This document shows positions 1-9,269 of a DNA stretch of 64,000 bases, piece after piece. Position 1 is the first letter of the stretch; every line of letters begins with the position of its first letter. Both the position numbers and the translations under genes were made by a program. The notes below the pieces were generated by a model. It ran no database searches. It worked only from the letters and a program-made list of their open reading frames with translations, and was not told the DNA's origin. This DNA is from Novipirellula aureliae (GTDB lineage Bacteria > Planctomycetota > Planctomycetia > Pirellulales > Pirellulaceae), in assembly GCF_007860185.1 (NCBI RefSeq), contig NZ_SJPY01000001.1, positions 891,132 through 955,131 of the forward strand, written 5' to 3'.

Positions 1-831
1 AAACAGATCAAACTCGTCGGGAACGGTCACATCCAACGATCCTGTGGGATCGTAGTAGCCAACCGGCCAACGGACAAAACCGATCGGTTGCCCCCATCCA
101 TCCAAGATCTCGGGGATTCCGTCCCCATCGGTGTCTCCCGTGTTCGAAGATGGAATCATGTCGATCGCAGGTGTCCCCCCCACGAATGAAGTCGCCATGA
201 TCAAATACAAACATTCGGCGCTTTGGTTTGTATAAAAAAGCGTTTTTTCAGGCTCGGCCGTCGGAAGCGTCGCAGGCAGTCGACTTAGGTAAGCCGTACG
301 CTTTGCTGAATCGATGGAAGAAACCACAACCGGATATCGGCTGTCCTTTGCGGTTCGGGTGCCAATGATGTCACCTTCTTTAATATTGGGCGGAATATCC
401 ACTTCCGCAATCTTCACTAAGTTCGCCGCAGCGCGGGGTTGGATGGGACCGTTGTAAATGTCGCTATAGCGATCGGGCATCTCCATCCGCTGTAAATCTC
501 GCAACATTAAAAGTCGCACGCGAGCTGCCTCTACGGCTAAAACTTCGCGGCTCAGTTGCATATCCGCATCCGTGATCCCTTGGCTCATGTCGACGATTTC
601 CACTGGCAACGGACGGTACTTGAAACTCTCGTACTGTTCCTGGATCACGCTATCGATGGTCGCGATGATGGTTCGGGTGCGAGAGGTTCGGGCACTGTTG
701 GTGACCCCGGTGACGGCCGTCATGACCATCGCACTCATCACGCCGATGATGATTAAAACCACCAAGATCTCGACCAGCGTGAAGCCAGTTACCGATCGTC
801 GGTTTCGTCTAGCGATTGGAGGCCAGATCAT
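1..831 (-). CDS. Type II secretion/type IV pilus pseudopilin, 3' end outside window
   Basis: This is a prepilin-like protein whose C-terminus lies beyond the window edge. Translation from ATG 831 gives a basic leader (about 16 residues, RRNRRSVTG) followed by the class III cleavage motif G|FTLVE and a hydrophobic stretch (ILVVLIIIGVMSAMVM), as in GspG/GspH pseudopilins. A globular domain of at least 240 residues follows, with a DTDGDGIPEILDGWG segment that resembles the calcium-binding end of major pseudopilins. Its start codon overlaps the stop of the upstream pseudopilin gene as ATGA, so the two are probably translationally coupled. It should be cleaved by a prepilin peptidase such as the one at 37475-38668 and assembled in the inner membrane. 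The exact pseudopilin class is not certain. Confidence 0.85.
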   Translation of the reverse strand, partial: MIWPPIARRNRRSVTGFTLVEILVVLIIIGVMSAMVMTAVTGVTNSARTSRTRTIIATIDSVIQEQYESFKYRPLPVEIVDMSQGITDADMQLSREVLAVEAARVRLLMLRDLQRMEMPDRYSDIYNGPIQPRAAANLVKIAEVDIPPNIKEGDIIGTRTAKDSRYPVVVSSIDSAKRTAYLSRLPATLPTAEPEKTLFYTNQSAECLYLIMATSFVGGTPAIDMIPSSNTGDTDGDGIPEILDGWGQPIGFVRWPVGYYDPTGSLDVTVPDEFDLF

Positions 832-1964
832 TGAAGCTCTCCCTCAAGCGTCGCTGCTTCAATAAAGTTGGTCGAATTGTCCAAGTGGCCGTTGACCGCA
901 GTTCTGGCACCATCGTTCGTCCAGTCGCGATCTTGGTAGCCCCTGCCGCCAAGGGAAGGGCTGGGGAAAACCAATCCTTCCGGAGTCGTCGCGGAGACCT
1001 CGGGGCGAACGGGACGTCCAGTTTCGGTAACAAAATGAACGGGATTACCCAAGTCGTCATTAACAATCGCGCCAAAGACTCCATCGAGCCCCGGCGAAAT
1101 AAGCTGGAACGTATTCGGATTGTGGAACGGAATCGCTGCGAACGCTTCGGCCACCGTTGCGTAATTAGCGCCCGTTGGTGGTTTCGCAGCGAGTTCAGTT
1201 TTATAGGGGCGGATGCCTCCGACACTAGCGAGACCAGATAGATAACCGTTGTAATCCCCGCCAATGTCGCCATACGTCCGCGAGTCGAAGTAAACGATCG
1301 GCGATAGCTCATCGCCACCCGCCAAATAGACCGGCAACAGATCCTTGCCACCGTAGAGTTCCGGATTGGTGTATGCGAACGATGTTTCATCGGTGCTAAG
1401 CATTGGATCGGTAGCGCTGGCTCGGCCAGCCGTGACGCGGGTCACGTCAATGTCGAACAGAGCGTTGTCGCGAGTCATGTTGACTTGGTAATTGGCCAAG
1501 TCGGTAAGGTCAGCTGTTGGCGAAGGGATCAGCTCCAACGGCCCGCCGGGCCCGGTGATCGGAAACTGAACGTCATTACTGAAACCTCCCAAGAAGAAAA
1601 CCAACGCTTCCCCTCGATCCATGGCGACCGGCGAAAAAGTCCCTACCGTGGTTGTGTCCAGAGAATCATCTGTCATCAATTGTAGAATAGTAAAATCCTG
1701 GGAGGACATACGCGGAAACAGTTTTCGCATGTGCCGCTCGAGCACCGCTTTGCTGCTGCCGTCCGGTGGGTAGTCGCCGTATTTTTCCTTGTAATGCTCG
1801 ACCGCTTGCGCGATCGAGTTGAGTTCCAGTTTCAATGCTGTCTGCCTAGCGGTCCGGATCGATCGCATGACCGCGGGGACGGTGATGCCTGCCAAGATCC
1901 CGATGATCACGATCACGACGAGGATTTCGACGAGGGTGAAGCCGTGTGGTTTTCTAGTACGCAT
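828..1964 (-). CDS. GspG-like pseudopilin with long C-terminal domain
   Basis: The protein (378 residues from the start chosen here) begins with a short positive leader, MRTRKPHG, then the prepilin cleavage site G|FTLVE and a hydrophobic helix (ILVVIVIIGILAGITVPAV). I chose ATG 1964 because it leaves a leader of normal length (8 residues); ATG 1991 is also in frame. The part after the helix (ALKLELNSIAQAVEHYKEKYGDYPPDG) matches the start of the GspG globular domain, but the protein is more than twice the length of a classical GspG (about 145 residues). It belongs to the minus-strand pilus/secretion operon and overlaps the next pseudopilin by 4 bases. It probably builds or caps the periplasmic pseudopilus. 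Confidence 0.85.
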   Translation of the reverse strand: MRTRKPHGFTLVEILVVIVIIGILAGITVPAVMRSIRTARQTALKLELNSIAQAVEHYKEKYGDYPPDGSSKAVLERHMRKLFPRMSSQDFTILQLMTDDSLDTTTVGTFSPVAMDRGEALVFFLGGFSNDVQFPITGPGGPLELIPSPTADLTDLANYQVNMTRDNALFDIDVTRVTAGRASATDPMLSTDETSFAYTNPELYGGKDLLPVYLAGGDELSPIVYFDSRTYGDIGGDYNGYLSGLASVGGIRPYKTELAAKPPTGANYATVAEAFAAIPFHNPNTFQLISPGLDGVFGAIVNDDLGNPVHFVTETGRPVRPEVSATTPEGLVFPSPSLGGRGYQDRDWTNDGARTAVNGHLDNSTNFIEAATLEGELQ

Positions 1965-2090
1965 GGGATCGGTTCTCAAAGGAATAGTCATTGGGAATTT
2001 GTCAGTTGGTTTTGGGCCACGAATCTCACAAATCGACACGAATGATGAAGTTGTTGTATCGGATGGATTTTGACTCGTGCTTATTCGCGA

Positions 2091-2242
2091 GATTCGTGGC
2101 TGTCTTCTACTACTTGGACTTTTTAGCCACGAATATTCACGGATGGAACACGGATCAAGCTGTACGGTTTCAATCCGTGGAAACCGGTGTCGATCCGTGG
2201 CGAAATAACCTGCATCGGATCGTGTTGATTCGTGGCTGTCTT
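2091..2242. repeat. Direct 16-bp repeats in intergenic spacer
   Basis: The spacer between the GspG-like gene and pilC (about 380 bases) contains GATTCGTGGCTGTCTT twice (2091-2106 and 2227-2242). Between them are several ATCCGTG / CACGGAT words in both orientations. It reads as dispersed noncoding repeat sequence; no gene was seen here. Confidence 0.6.
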
Positions 2243-2271
2243 TTAATCTTTGTTGGTCTGTCCGTTGTGGT

Positions 2272-2298
2272 GCTGGGTCGCCCGCCTGTCGACCCAGC
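2272..2298. repeat. Palindrome with 9-bp stem
   Basis: GCTGGGTCG (2272-2280) is followed after 9 bases by its exact complement CGACCCAGC (2290-2298). The word GACCCAGCCTACGA at 2291-2304 recurs at 58918-58931, also as the right arm of a 9-bp hairpin, so this is a dispersed palindromic family. There is no T-run, so a factor-independent terminator is unlikely. Confidence 0.6.
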
Positions 2299-2342
2299 CT
2301 ACGATTGTTAGCTGCCGAAAGTCTTGGCGACTTCCGCTACGA

Positions 2343-3779
2343 TTAGCTCAAACCGGTGATGAGGTCGACGAGTGGCATGAAGAGACTGATGACGATAAAC
2401 CCGACGGCAAAGCCGAGGAATACGATCATCAATGGCTCCATCATCGCGGTCAAACCGTCCGTCAACGTTCGCACTTCTTCGTCATACGTATCGGCAACCT
2501 TGTACAACATGGTGTCGAGTTCACCGGTCTCTTCGCCGACGTCGACCATGTTGACAACAAGATCGTCGACGACTCGAGCTTTGATTTTTGTTAAGTAAAA
2601 TAACGCTGACAATGCTGCTCCGCCTCCCATCATGTATCCCGACATTCTCATCAACATTTGGACCATCGTTCCATCGTCGATTTTGGTTCCGCGGCCCGTG
2701 ACCGCGACACTGAAGACGAGTATGCCAGGGAACGCGGCAAACAATGCCCAAAAGAACATCGCCATCGGATTGAAGCCTGGCTCGCTGTGCTCGCTCAGCG
2801 GTTTGCTGATCACTTCCCCTTCGCGAATCTGTTCGTTGACTTTCGTGAACAAGCGTTCGAACATCGCATTGCCAGACGTTTCGCGAGTAATGTTGATCGC
2901 TTCCAAAATCGGCACACCGCTACTGACGAGCGTCCCAAGTGTTCGTGTTGTCCGTGCCAAAATGTTCTTTTCAATCAAACTACCAAACACAGGTACCTTG
3001 ATAATGAATTGGTCAAATCCAATCCGGCCCACGTTGAACTTGCGTACCAATTTAACAAAGATCAACAAGCTGACGGGCATCGCAATCAAGAGGAACCAAT
3101 AATTGGCGATGTAACTACTCATCGCAACCAACAACACCGTCGGTGCTGGCAGGTCGAGACCGAACTCATCGAACATCTTTTCAAACGTGGGAACGATAAA
3201 CAGCATAATGAACGTCAAGATCAAACAAGCGACCGTGACCACAACGGCCGGATAGATGAGTGCGCCTTTTACTTTCTTCTTCAGCGATTCTGCTCGCTCT
3301 AAGAACTCGGCCAACCGTTGCAAAATCGTCTCGAGTGCTCCACCCGCTTCACCTGCTTTGATCATGTTGACATACAACCGGCTGAAGACTTTCGGGCATT
3401 TACTCATCGCTTCACTAAGCGTTGCCCCGCCTTCGATCTCTTCACAAACATCTTGTAGTGCAAATTTCAACTTGCCTGGCTTTTGATTGTTCTCCAAAAT
3501 TTTCAACGAGCGCAAAATCGGCAGCCCCGCGTCTTGCAAAATCGACAATTGGCGAGTGAACGCACAGATATGCTTCGTCTTGGCACCGCCGATCGAGAAC
3601 CCACGCTTCTTCTTCGCACCACCTGCTTGCCCGGCAGCGATCTTTTTGACGGAGATCTTCGTAACGAAGTATCCCATCTGGCGAATCGTGGTTTGTGCCT
3701 CATCTTCACTGGCGGCATCGATCTCATCCCGGATCTCTTGTCCGGCCGCGTCCATCGCTTCGAATTGATATGTAGGCAT
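2343..3779 (-). CDS. PilC/GspF inner-membrane platform protein with central insertion
   Basis: This is the polytopic inner-membrane protein that anchors the assembly ATPase in type IV pili and type II secretion. The N-terminus (YQFEAMDAAGQEIRDEID) and the first T2SSF domain (about 75-200; FTRQLSILQDAGLPILRSL, then KKKVKGALIYPAVVV) are typical. The second domain begins near IARTTRTLGTLVSSGVPILEA but is interrupted between about 330 and 410 by an extra segment with two hydrophobic stretches (MAMFFWALFAAFPGILVF and YMMGGGAALSALFYL) before the conserved VVNMVDVGEETGELD. The usual length is about 400 residues; this one has 478, and the insertion explains the difference. It lies between gspE (upstream) and the pseudopilin genes. 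Start ATG 3779. Confidence 0.9.
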   Translation of the reverse strand: MPTYQFEAMDAAGQEIRDEIDAASEDEAQTTIRQMGYFVTKISVKKIAAGQAGGAKKKRGFSIGGAKTKHICAFTRQLSILQDAGLPILRSLKILENNQKPGKLKFALQDVCEEIEGGATLSEAMSKCPKVFSRLYVNMIKAGEAGGALETILQRLAEFLERAESLKKKVKGALIYPAVVVTVACLILTFIMLFIVPTFEKMFDEFGLDLPAPTVLLVAMSSYIANYWFLLIAMPVSLLIFVKLVRKFNVGRIGFDQFIIKVPVFGSLIEKNILARTTRTLGTLVSSGVPILEAINITRETSGNAMFERLFTKVNEQIREGEVISKPLSEHSEPGFNPMAMFFWALFAAFPGILVFSVAVTGRGTKIDDGTMVQMLMRMSGYMMGGGAALSALFYLTKIKARVVDDLVVNMVDVGEETGELDTMLYKVADTYDEEVRTLTDGLTAMMEPLMIVFLGFAVGFIVISLFMPLVDLITGLS

Positions 3780-3903
3780 GGGAGGAAAAGCTCTCAGCTA
3801 GGAAGCGGTCAGCTATCAGCTAGTTTCTGACCGCAGTTAAAAGGGGAAAAATTAAAAGGAGAAATGCAAAAGGGAAGTAATAAAACGCATGCTGCTTCGC
3901 TGA

Positions 3904-5622
3904 CTATTCTTCGACGGTTTCTCGAATGATTTCGTCGAGGGTGGTAATGCCTTCGTGAGCCAAGGCCATTCCGTATTCTCGTAGTGCGATCATGCCGTCT
4001 TTTTCGGCTTCTTCGCGGATGCGTTCGGTCGACTCATTGGCCATAACCATTTCGCGAATTTTGTCGTTCATAATCATCAGTTCAAAGAGTGCGATACGGC
4101 CTTTGTAACCGGTGTTGTTGCATGCTTCGCAGCCGCTGCCTTTGAAGAATGTCCTGTTCTCAATCTGTTTGCGTTCCATGCCGAGGTCAAACAACATCTC
4201 CGAACTGACTCGCGTTTCTTTACGGCACTTCGTGCAAATTCGACGCACCAATCGCTGAGCCAAAATCGCTTCGACCGTCGCACAGATCATGAAGGATTGA
4301 ATGCCCATATCCTTTAATCGCGTCACCGTTGCAGCGGCACTATTGGTATGCAGCGTGCTGAAGACCAAGTGGCCGGTCAGTGCAGCTTGGATCGCGATCT
4401 CGGCCGTTTCCAAGTCGCGAATTTCGCCAACCAAAATCGTGTCAGGATCTTGCCGCAGGATCGCTCGCAAACAGGCCGCAAAGGTGACCCCGACATCGGT
4501 ATCGATCGGAATTTGAATGATCCCGTCAATGTCATACTCGATCGGATCCTCCGTCGTCATCAATTTCTCACCGATGTCGTTCAGTTCCGTCAGTGCGGAA
4601 TACAACGTCGTCGTTTTACCGCTTCCGGTTGGCCCCGTGACCAAGATAATCCCGTTAGGTCGATCGATCGCACTGCGAAAATTAGTGATCGTCGCCTCAT
4701 CCATCCCTACATTTTCAAGTGACAAATTAACAACGCTGCGGTCGAGCACTCGCATCACGACGCTCTCGCCAAAGATCGTCGGCAACACGCTGACCCGCAA
4801 ATCGACGGGGTGACCCCCGACCATCAATTCGATCCGACCGTCTTGGGGCATCCGACGCTCGGCAATATCTAAACTGGCCATCACCTTGATCCGCGTCGTG
4901 ATCGCAAACGCCAAGTGACGCGGCGGCGGGACCATTTCATACAAAACGCCTTCCGCCTTGATCCGAATCCGAAACTCATCTTCGAATGGCTCGAAATGAA
5001 CGTCCGACGCGTGATCCTTGATTGCCAACAGCAAAACCATGTTGAGCAGTTTTCGAACCGGCGCGGAATCCGCTAACGCCTCGGCATCGGTAATGTTGAA
5101 CTTTTCCGTCTCCAATGCCGAAATCATCTTCTTCAGCTCGACATCGTTCGCCAATTCGGCGACCAACTTTTCTACGCTCTCCGTTTCCGAATCATAATAC
5201 TTGATGATCGTTTGCAAAATATCATGCTCGGTCGCAACAACCATCGCGATGTCGTACCCGAGAAACGTCCTGAGCTCATCCTGAATCGTCAGGTTTTGTG
5301 GATCACAAGTCGCCACCGTCAAACGATTCATCGCCTCATCAAACTTGATCGGCACCACACGGTACAACTGGGCCATCGTCTCAGAAATCTTCTCGAGTAT
5401 CTCAGGCGCGATATTCACGTCCTCGAGCGATACCGTTTGCATCCCCATCTGTTCCGCGAGCGCTTGAATCAGCTGCTCGTCGGTTATCAGTTGCATATCC
5501 TCGGCAATTTTTCCGAACAACGCTCCTGGTTGTTGTTCTTGTTCCTCAAGAACGATTTCGAGCTGCTCATCGGATAAAAAACCGAGGTCAACTAAGATCT
5601 GTCCGATGCGTCGTGGAGCCAT
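3904..5622 (-). CDS. GspE/PilB-type assembly ATPase (first copy)
   Basis: A cytoplasmic hexameric ATPase that powers pseudopilus or pilus assembly. The N-terminus carries two MshEN-like motifs ([18 protein letters not shown], then [17 protein letters not shown]), a module known to bind cyclic di-GMP in MshE. The catalytic part has Walker [14 protein letters not shown], the Asp box TTEDPIEY, Walker [14 protein letters not shown], the His box [12 protein letters not shown], and a zinc site formed by CTKC and CEAC. Length (572) is normal for GspE. The gene follows pilT on the minus strand; its leader contains an 18-copy heptamer repeat only 20 bases upstream of the ATG. Whether it serves secretion or pili cannot be told from sequence. 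Confidence 0.93.
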   Translation of the reverse strand: MAPRRIGQILVDLGFLSDEQLEIVLEEQEQQPGALFGKIAEDMQLITDEQLIQALAEQMGMQTVSLEDVNIAPEILEKISETMAQLYRVVPIKFDEAMNRLTVATCDPQNLTIQDELRTFLGYDIAMVVATEHDILQTIIKYYDSETESVEKLVAELANDVELKKMISALETEKFNITDAEALADSAPVRKLLNMVLLLAIKDHASDVHFEPFEDEFRIRIKAEGVLYEMVPPPRHLAFAITTRIKVMASLDIAERRMPQDGRIELMVGGHPVDLRVSVLPTIFGESVVMRVLDRSVVNLSLENVGMDEATITNFRSAIDRPNGIILVTGPTGSGKTTTLYSALTELNDIGEKLMTTEDPIEYDIDGIIQIPIDTDVGVTFAACLRAILRQDPDTILVGEIRDLETAEIAIQAALTGHLVFSTLHTNSAAATVTRLKDMGIQSFMICATVEAILAQRLVRRICTKCRKETRVSSEMLFDLGMERKQIENRTFFKGSGCEACNNTGYKGRIALFELMIMNDKIREMVMANESTERIREEAEKDGMIALREYGMALAHEGITTLDEIIRETVEE

Positions 5623-5641
5623 TTTAGAAGCTTGGAGTTAT

Positions 5642-5767
5642 GGGAGTTGGGAGTTGGGAGTTGGGAGTTGGGAGTTGGGAGTTGGGAGTTGGGAGTTGGG
5701 AGTTGGGAGTTGGGAGTTGGGAGTTGGGAGTTGGGAGTTGGGAGTTGGGAGTTGGGAGTTGGGAGTT
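5642..5767. repeat. Heptanucleotide minisatellite (GGGAGTT)18, G-quadruplex type
   Basis: Eighteen perfect tandem copies of GGGAGTT on the plus strand, with an imperfect copy to the left. GGG runs spaced by four bases fit the G-quadruplex consensus many times over. The array lies between pilT and the first gspE, i.e. in the gspE leader. As RNA from the minus strand it reads (AACTCCC)n. ORFs through it (GSWELGV and PTPNSQL periodic peptides) are artefacts of the repeat. Confidence 0.95.
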
Positions 5768-5794
5768 GATGACTCATGCAGCTCTTCTCGTTGA

Positions 5795-5859
5795 CTCCCT
5801 CTCTCCCAGCTCCCTCTCTCCCAACTCCCAGCTCCCAACTCCCTCTCTCCCAACTCCCC
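5795..5859. repeat. C-rich tract complementary to the heptamer array
   Basis: On the plus strand this tract is a run of CTCCCAACTCC, CTCCCAGCTCC and CTCTCTCCC units, largely complementary to the GGGAGTT array 30 bases away. A transcript through both in either direction could fold into a long hairpin. It ends 17 bases before the pilT stop codon. Confidence 0.75.
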
Positions 5860-5875
5860 TGCTTTCCCGCTTCTC

Positions 5876-6988
5876 TTACTTTTCATCTTCCGGGATTGGG
5901 ATTTGGCTGTCGCCTTCTCCATGGCGGAATTGAACAATCCGTTTCGCTAAATCGTCTGGCCGTTGTGCCTTCGACAAAGCGTCCTCAACGGTAATTTTTT
6001 CGTCTTTCCAATGCTTAAACAGCGCGTCGTCCATGAGCTGCATCCCGAACTTCGCTCCGGTTTGCATCGCACTGTTGATACGAAAGGTCTTGTTTTCGCG
6101 AATCAGGTTGGCGATACCAGGAGTCACCACCAACACCTCATACGCCGCCGTTCGCCCGCCGCCGATACGGGGAATCAGCGTCTGAGCGACAACGCCAATC
6201 AGCGTACTCGCTAACTGAGTTCGAATTTGATCCTGCAAATTACCAGGGAACGCATCGATGATTCGGTTGACCGTCCCCTGAGCACTGTTGGTGTGTAGCG
6301 TTCCGAATACAACGTGACCCGTTTCCGCCGCAGTGATTGCCGCTTCAATCGTCTCGAGGTCGCGAAGCTCACCCACCAAAATCACATCCGGGTCCTGGCG
6401 AAGTGCCCGGCGAATCGCTTCGGCGAAACTCGGTACGTCCACGCCGACCTCGCGCTGGTTGATCGTGCTCTCAATGTGATCGTGATAAAACTCGATCGGA
6501 TCCTCAATCGTGATAATGTGGTGGTCAACCGTCTCGTTGAGCAAGTTGATCAAACTGGCCAATGTCGTACTCTTCCCAGACCCCGTCGGCCCGGTGACCA
6601 AGAACAGCCCGCGCGGGCGGTGAATCATTTTGACGACAGACTCAGGGAGTCCTAATTGTTCCGGTGTCAATTTGTCATTCGGGATTTGTCGCAGCACCAT
6701 CGAGATGAAACCGCGCTGCTTAAACACCGACACGCGAAAACGGGCTGCATCGCCGAATGCGAACCCGAAGTCAGCCGAGCCCGATTCTTGGAGTTCCCGC
6801 TGACATCGCTCGGGGGTGATACTTTTCATCAGCCCGACCGTATCTTCCCCTTCCAGCGTTTTTGTGTCGAGCTTCCGCATCCGACCATGCAGCCGGAAAA
6901 CAGGTGGTTGGCCGACGACAATGTGGATATCGCTCGCGCCTTGCTTGATCGCTGCATGGAGCAGCTTGTCAATTAACAGGGTAGCCAC
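5876..6988 (-). CDS. pilT: PilT twitching/retraction ATPase
   Basis: A cytoplasmic ATPase that disassembles type IV pili. It has the PilT N-terminal PAS-like region ([21 protein letters not shown]), Walker [15 protein letters not shown], Asp box TIEDPIEF, Walker [11 protein letters not shown], His box [12 protein letters not shown], and [10 protein letters not shown], which matches the AIRNLIRE motif needed for retraction. Length (370) fits the family. I chose GTG 6988 because AGGAG lies 7 bases upstream; TTG 6991 is one codon earlier. It sits between two GspE-like ATPase genes on the same strand, so a true retractable pilus is likely. Confidence 0.92.
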   Translation of the reverse strand: MATLLIDKLLHAAIKQGASDIHIVVGQPPVFRLHGRMRKLDTKTLEGEDTVGLMKSITPERCQRELQESGSADFGFAFGDAARFRVSVFKQRGFISMVLRQIPNDKLTPEQLGLPESVVKMIHRPRGLFLVTGPTGSGKSTTLASLINLLNETVDHHIITIEDPIEFYHDHIESTINQREVGVDVPSFAEAIRRALRQDPDVILVGELRDLETIEAAITAAETGHVVFGTLHTNSAQGTVNRIIDAFPGNLQDQIRTQLASTLIGVVAQTLIPRIGGGRTAAYEVLVVTPGIANLIRENKTFRINSAMQTGAKFGMQLMDDALFKHWKDEKITVEDALSKAQRPDDLAKRIVQFRHGEGDSQIPIPEDEK

Positions 6989-7202
6989 CAAGGGACTCCT
7001 GACTTGAGAAGTGAGATTAGATGCCGCTGGCGCGGCCTAAGCCGCGTCGACACCTCCATTATCTATGCCAGCAACGGAAAGTCCAAGAAAAGATGGGAAT
7101 TCCGCAAAAGAAGACTGGGACAAGTCGTTCCTGAAAACAACAAACGTTCAGCAGCTTCGGTGCTTTTCTTAGCCAGCCTAGGGCTTTCGCCATTTGCCCC
7201 TT

Positions 7203-7316
7203 GCTAGAAGCCTGGGCGATGGAAGTCTCAGGCTAGAAGCCTAAGCCACGGAAGTCCCTAGGCTAGAAGCCTAGGCCACAGAAGTCCCAGGCTAGAAGCC
7301 TGGGGGATGGAAGCCT
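7203..7316. repeat. Four palindromic REP-like units (GGCTAGAAGCC core)
   Basis: Four imperfect direct copies, about 31 bases apart, of GCTAGAAGCCTGGG followed by a CCACGGAAGTCC-like spacer. Each core (AGGCTAGAAGCCT) is a short palindrome. This is the same family as the 44.3-45.3 kb array. The gap from 6989 to 7334 otherwise holds nothing recognisable. Confidence 0.8.
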
Positions 7317-7334
7317 GGGGCACGGGTAAAACCA

Positions 7335-9092
7335 CTACAGAGAAGCCAAATCCTTGACGATATGGTTCATCGCCAACTCCTCCTGCTCCGTCTTCTTCGC
7401 CACCCGATAGACCTCTTCGAAGGTGGTGATTCCACGAATCACCTTGAGCATTCCATCGGCGTAAAGTGTTGACATGCCATTGTTTATCGCTTCCGTTCGG
7501 ATGATTTTCGAATCCTTGCCCTTGAACATCATTTCACGTAGTCTGTTGTTCACCAGCATCAGCTCGTAGATACCGATTCGACCGCGGTAGCCCTTGCGAC
7601 CACAGTAGGGGCATCCCTTGCCACGAGCGAACTCGGCTTGGGCGATCATTTCGGGTGGCAACCCCGAGTCCCGGATCACCTCTTTGGGCGGCTGGTAGCG
7701 GACCTTGCAACGAGGGCAAATCGTCCTCACCAACCGCTGGGCCAAGACCGCAATCACACTACTAGCAACCATATATCCAGGTACACCGATGTCCACCATG
7801 CGTGATATAGCACTGGGCGCATCGTTCGTGTGTAGCGTACTGAATACCAGGTGTCCAGTTAATGAAGCCTGGATTCCCATCGATGCTGTCTCGTGATCTC
7901 GCATTTCGCCCACCAGAATAATATTGGGGGCTTGGCGTAGCATGGCGCGAATGATCAGTCCAAAGTCGAGTCCGATCTTGTGTTTCACTTCGACTTGATT
8001 GATCCCAGGCAGGTAGTATTCGACCGGGTCTTCGGCGGTAATGATCTTACGGTCAGGGCGATTGAGAGCATTGAGGGATGCATACAAGGTGGTGGTCTTG
8101 CCCGAGCCGGTGGGTCCGGTGACCAGGATGATTCCATTGGGCCGACGGATCAGCGAGTTGAAGTTGCGGAAGTCACGCTCGGACAATCCCAACTGCCGAA
8201 CCCCCACTTTGATGTTGTCTTTATCGAGCAGTCGCATGACGCACGATTGGCCATGATTGGTCGGGATGATACTGACCCGCAAATCGAGCTGTTTGTCACC
8301 GACGGTGATTTTGATACGACCATCGGTTGGGCGTCGTTTTTCGCTGATGTCGATCTTGGAGAGAATTTTGATGCGAGCGATGACTGCCGAGAGCATTCGC
8401 CGCGGCACGCTTTCTCGTTCAACCAAAACGCCGTCAATTCGATAACGGATGCGAACTCGTTCTTCAAACGGCTCGACATGAATATCGCTAGCCCGAAGCT
8501 GGACCGCTTCTTGGATCATCAGGTTGACCAGTCGGATGACCGGCGCGCTACTATCATCGACGGTCTCGTCCATCGCGTCGGACTCGTCCGACGTTTCGGT
8601 GAAGTCGATCGCCGTGTCGGTGAACTCTTGGAGCATCGAGTCCGCGGACTCCCCTTCCACCTGCCCGTAGTACTGGTTGATGGCCCCTAAAATGGCGGAT
8701 TTGGGTGCCAGTGCGGTTTCAATTTTTCGGTTCAGGATAAACCGCAGCTTTTCGATCGTTTCCAGATCGAAGGGGTCGGCGATTAGAATTCGCAGCGCCC
8801 CATCATCATCGCTGTAGGGCAATATCGTGTTTTCACGAGCGACCGATTCGGGGACCAATTCGATGACGGTTTCAGGAATGCGTTCTTGACGAAGATCGAC
8901 GAAGGGGATTTTATGGAAATCCGCCAGAGCTTTGGCAACCTCTTCGGGCGTGGCGTATTCCATTTGAATCAAGACGTCGCCAACATCCGCTTTGGTTTGT
9001 TTTGCGACCTCCTCGGCTTCGGAGAGCTGGTCGAGGCTGATCGTTCCATTTTTCAGTAGCAAGTCAGTGAAATCTTGCATCGCTTGGCTCAT
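7335..9092 (-). CDS. GspE/PilB-type assembly ATPase (second copy)
   Basis: A second assembly ATPase, paralogous to the one at 3904-5622. The N-terminal region (1-150) is a MshEN/T2SSE_N-type domain (ADVGDVLIQMEYATPEEVA; HKIPFVDLRQERIPE). The catalytic half shows Walker [16 protein letters not shown], Asp box TAEDPVEYYLPGINQ, Walker B ILVGEMRDHETA, His box [12 protein letters not shown], and the CPRC/CPYC zinc site. An acidic linker (about 150-190, rich in D, E and S) separates the halves. Length is 585. It is the first gene of the minus-strand cluster, and the REP-like units lie between it and pilT. Two assembly ATPases plus PilT suggest two machines, or one with alternative motors. Confidence 0.92.
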   Translation of the reverse strand: MSQAMQDFTDLLLKNGTISLDQLSEAEEVAKQTKADVGDVLIQMEYATPEEVAKALADFHKIPFVDLRQERIPETVIELVPESVARENTILPYSDDDGALRILIADPFDLETIEKLRFILNRKIETALAPKSAILGAINQYYGQVEGESADSMLQEFTDTAIDFTETSDESDAMDETVDDSSAPVIRLVNLMIQEAVQLRASDIHVEPFEERVRIRYRIDGVLVERESVPRRMLSAVIARIKILSKIDISEKRRPTDGRIKITVGDKQLDLRVSIIPTNHGQSCVMRLLDKDNIKVGVRQLGLSERDFRNFNSLIRRPNGIILVTGPTGSGKTTTLYASLNALNRPDRKIITAEDPVEYYLPGINQVEVKHKIGLDFGLIIRAMLRQAPNIILVGEMRDHETASMGIQASLTGHLVFSTLHTNDAPSAISRMVDIGVPGYMVASSVIAVLAQRLVRTICPRCKVRYQPPKEVIRDSGLPPEMIAQAEFARGKGCPYCGRKGYRGRIGIYELMLVNNRLREMMFKGKDSKIIRTEAINNGMSTLYADGMLKVIRGITTFEEVYRVAKKTEQEELAMNHIVKDLASL

Positions 9093-9269
9093 GCTAAATA
9101 CCTAGAAAGAACGCATTAGAGGGTGGCGTAAGGATAAGGGGGTTACACGTTTCGATTTCAACGTATTCCTTTAGGATACCATCGACGCGGCAAGATAGCT
9201 ATCTGAAAAGCCCGTTTACGACATCCTCAGACATCCTCGGTGTGGAGACGGGTTTGACTCCAACAAAAG

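Noticed and set aside
5592-5937. Open frames with GSWELGV or PTPNSQL repeats
   Set aside because: They arise from the GGGAGTT heptamer and its complementary tract; seven-base units shift frame each copy and give the same peptide set on each strand.
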